Shown here piece after piece: positions 6,916-8,196 of a stretch of DNA of 8,196 nucleotides. The stretch is from contig DAOQWL010000128.1 in assembly GCA_035342095.1 (NCBI GenBank), positions 1-8,196 of the forward strand. The letters are read 5' to 3'. Numbering within the stretch: the stretch's first letter is position 1; each line of letters begins with the position of its first letter. The notes beneath the pieces are model-generated. The model was given only the letters and a program-made list of their open reading frames with translations, searched no databases and was not told the origin of the DNA. This DNA comes from PLanc-01 sp035342095. Its GTDB lineage: Bacteria; Planctomycetota; Phycisphaerae; Sedimentisphaerales; Anaerobacaceae. A program made the position numbers and the translations under genes.

Positions 6916-7905
6916 CTACAGGAGCTGGCCCAGGGTCAGGATCACGGTGGCTACGATATCGTCCACCGTCGCACCGCGGGACAGGTCCGTAATCGGCTTG
7001 GCAAAGCCCTGGAGGAACGGACCAATCGCCCTCGCGCCGGCCATGTACTGGGTCAGCTTGTACGCAATATTTCCGGAATTGAGATCGGGAAAGATGATGA
7101 CGTTGGCCTGTCCCGCCACCCGGCTGGCGCCCTTGACCTTCTTGGCGGCCACCCGCGGGACCAGGGCCGCGTCCGCCTGGAACTCCCCGTCGATCGCCAG
7201 GTCGGGCGCCCTCTGCCTCGCAATCGCGAGGGCCCGTCGGACTTTGTCCACGATTGGACCCGACGCGCTGCCCTGCGTGGAAAAGGACAGCAGCGCCACG
7301 CGGGGCTCTTCCCCGAGGATCCGACGGGCGCTGACCGCGCTGGCCAGGGCAATGTCGGCGAGCTGCTCGGCCGTCGGGTCGATGTTCACCGCACAGTCGC
7401 TGTAGATGAACGCCTTGTCCTTCTGACCGAGGAAGCTGGGGACGATCATGAGGAAGTAGCTGGACGGCGTCTGGATACCGGGCAACAGTCCGACCGTCAA
7501 TACACCGGCCTGGATCAGGATCGTCGTGGCGCTGGCGACCCCGCCGACGGCAGTGTCCGCGTCCCCGCAGGCGACCATCATGCCTCCGTACAACAGCGGC
7601 TTGCGTAGGACGTTTCGCGCCACCGAAGGGGTGATGCCCTGCCGACGGCGGCAGTAGTGCTCGGCATAGGCGTCCAGCCTCTTGCTGCTGCGAGGATTGA
7701 CCATCGCGATGCCATCGAGAGAAAGGCCGGCGCCGGCCGCAACCGTCTCGATCTGCTCCGGCGTCCCGAGCACAATGGGTTGGGCGATGCCCTCGTCCTT
7801 CAATCGCCTCGCGGCCTGGAGGACCCGCTCATCCCAGCCCTCGGGCAGCACGACCGAGAAGCGCCGCTTCTGCGCCCTCGCCTTGAACAATTCGATCACA
7901 TCCAT
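6916..7905 (-). CDS. pta: Phosphate acetyltransferase (short form)
   Basis: This 329-residue cytoplasmic enzyme interconverts acetyl-CoA plus phosphate with acetyl phosphate plus CoA, supplying the substrate of the downstream acetate kinase. It is the short, single-domain Pta (PTA_PTB family, about 330 residues) with no N-terminal DRTGG/BioD-like regulatory extension as in the long enterobacterial form. Diagnostic motifs are VVLPEGWDERV near the N-terminus, LLSFSTQGSASGP (205-217), DGEFQADAAL (239-248), FPDLNSGNIAYKL (272-284) and GPFLQGFAKPITDLSRGA (295-312). S309, R310 and D316 fall at the same positions as the catalytic residues reported for the Methanosarcina thermophila enzyme. The ATG at 7905 is preceded by GGAAAG at 7919-7914, 8 nt away. 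It is the first gene of the probable pta-ackA operon, and a promoter candidate lies about 70 nt upstream. Confidence 0.97.
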   Translation of the reverse strand: MDVIELFKARAQKRRFSVVLPEGWDERVLQAARRLKDEGIAQPIVLGTPEQIETVAAGAGLSLDGIAMVNPRSSKRLDAYAEHYCRRRQGITPSVARNVLRKPLLYGGMMVACGDADTAVGGVASATTILIQAGVLTVGLLPGIQTPSSYFLMIVPSFLGQKDKAFIYSDCAVNIDPTAEQLADIALASAVSARRILGEEPRVALLSFSTQGSASGPIVDKVRRALAIARQRAPDLAIDGEFQADAALVPRVAAKKVKGASRVAGQANVIIFPDLNSGNIAYKLTQYMAGARAIGPFLQGFAKPITDLSRGATVDDIVATVILTLGQLL

Positions 7906-7913
7906 ACATGTCG

Positions 7914-7919
7914 CTTTCC
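7914..7919 (-). promoter_or_regulatory. Ribosome binding site of pta
   Basis: GGAAAG on the minus strand ends 8 nt before the ATG at 7905. An out-of-frame ATG 4 nt upstream (7909-7907) is ignored because it does not open the Pta frame. Confidence 0.65.
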
Positions 7920-7976
7920 ATGGTCCAGAAAATGCAGAACATGTCAGGATCTCGTCTGGGCGTCCTTCACTGGCCC

Positions 7977-8005
7977 TTTATAGCCAGAGTCTTCAGCCCG
8001 AGCAA
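7977..8005 (-). promoter_or_regulatory. Predicted sigma70-type promoter of the pta-ackA operon
   Basis: Reading the minus strand, TTGCTC (8005-8000; 3 of 6 to the -35 consensus) is followed after exactly 17 nt by TATAAA (7982-7977; 5 of 6 to the -10 consensus). Transcription would start near 7970 and leave a leader of about 65 nt before the pta ATG. This is the best promoter match in the window, and its position and direction fit the gene pair. Confidence 0.6.
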
Positions 8006-8115
8006 GTGAAAAAGCAAGATCGGGAATGACACCCGCGTGCGAGGACCCTGAGGCGTTTCCTTCCTTCGTGCGAGCGACCTTGCTCTGTACGAGGAGCGCC
8101 CTGCATCAAAGAGCA

Positions 8116-8139
8116 CGGGCGAGCCAAGGGGCTCGCCCG
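8116..8139. terminator. Strong GC-rich hairpin, perfect 10-bp stem
   Basis: CGGGCGAGCC (8116-8125) pairs perfectly with GGCTCGCCCG (8130-8139) around the 4-nt loop AAGG. On the minus strand it is followed by TGCTCTTTG, only a weak T-run, and on the plus strand by no T-run. It lies upstream of the pta promoter, so it would not be in that leader. The most natural role is a transcription stop for a gene beyond the right edge reading leftward. Confidence 0.5.
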
Positions 8140-8145
8140 GAATGT

Positions 8146-8166
8146 CGTCTCCGTCGGACGGCGACG
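8146..8166. repeat. Second hairpin next to the 10-bp stem
   Basis: CGTC (8146-8149) pairs with GACG (8163-8166). After one T/C mismatch, CCGT (8151-8154) pairs with ACGG (8158-8161) around a CGG loop. It sits 6 nt from the stronger hairpin, so the two form a tandem inverted-repeat pair. It may help end transcription from the right, or be coincidental in GC-rich sequence. Confidence 0.35.
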
Positions 8167-8196
8167 CGCTCAGGTGAAAGGTCTGTGGTTAGTTGT

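Larger units (their letters stand above)
7906..8196. other. Gene-free upstream region of pta-ackA
   Basis: This 291-nt stretch has no recognisable gene. It contains the pta ribosome binding site, a good minus-strand promoter candidate, and two hairpins near the right edge. On the minus strand, one frame from the right edge reaches a stop at 8172-8170. This would fit the tail of a gene beyond the window, but only eight codons are visible. Confidence 0.5.

Noticed and set aside
5676..7608. Three plus-strand open frames (from 5676, 6204 and 6847) opposite ackA and pta
   Set aside because: They are antisense to two unmistakable, intact enzymes and show no family motifs.

Overview
This window carries six confident protein-coding genes of a high-GC bacterium. 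The best guess is a member of the Planctomycetota or a close relative in the PVC group, possibly from a metagenome assembly. The evidence is the mature N-terminus 'DWPQWQGPNRDG' on a secreted PQQ-type beta-propeller, a secreted DUF4038/apiosidase-like hydrolase, a secreted GH99/GH71-like hydrolase with a C-terminal CBM9-like domain, and a short Ala/Pro-rich lipoprotein with a helical tail. This is inferred from protein style. No rRNA or marker gene is present to confirm it.

Layout. Positions 1-406 hold no convincing gene, but have a candidate plus-strand promoter and two small hairpins, and could be a long leader. Positions 407-3505 (+) hold two adjacent secreted glycoside hydrolase-type genes 45 nt apart, probably one transcript. 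Positions 3645-5000 (+) hold a secreted PQQ-like beta-propeller protein. Positions 5162-5635 (+) hold a small lipoprotein. Positions 7905-5652 (-) hold pta and ackA, reading toward the lipoprotein gene and ending 16 nt from it. A good promoter precedes pta, and two hairpins lie further out near the right edge.

How they fit together. The plus-strand genes all encode exported products: two candidate polysaccharide-degrading enzymes, a beta-propeller of unknown partner and a lipoprotein. The two hydrolases suggest a small carbohydrate-use locus, although no transporter, regulator or SusC/D pair is in view. The minus-strand pair encodes the classic acetyl-CoA to acetyl phosphate to acetate route, which yields ATP at the end of sugar fermentation or runs in reverse to assimilate acetate. 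A link between the two strands is metabolically reasonable, but the sequence does not demonstrate one.

Nothing here looks like a mobile element, CRISPR array, tRNA, rRNA or defence system. The most interesting items are the GH99/GH71-like protein, which appears to lack the second glutamate of the GH99 motif, and the structured non-coding ends of the window.
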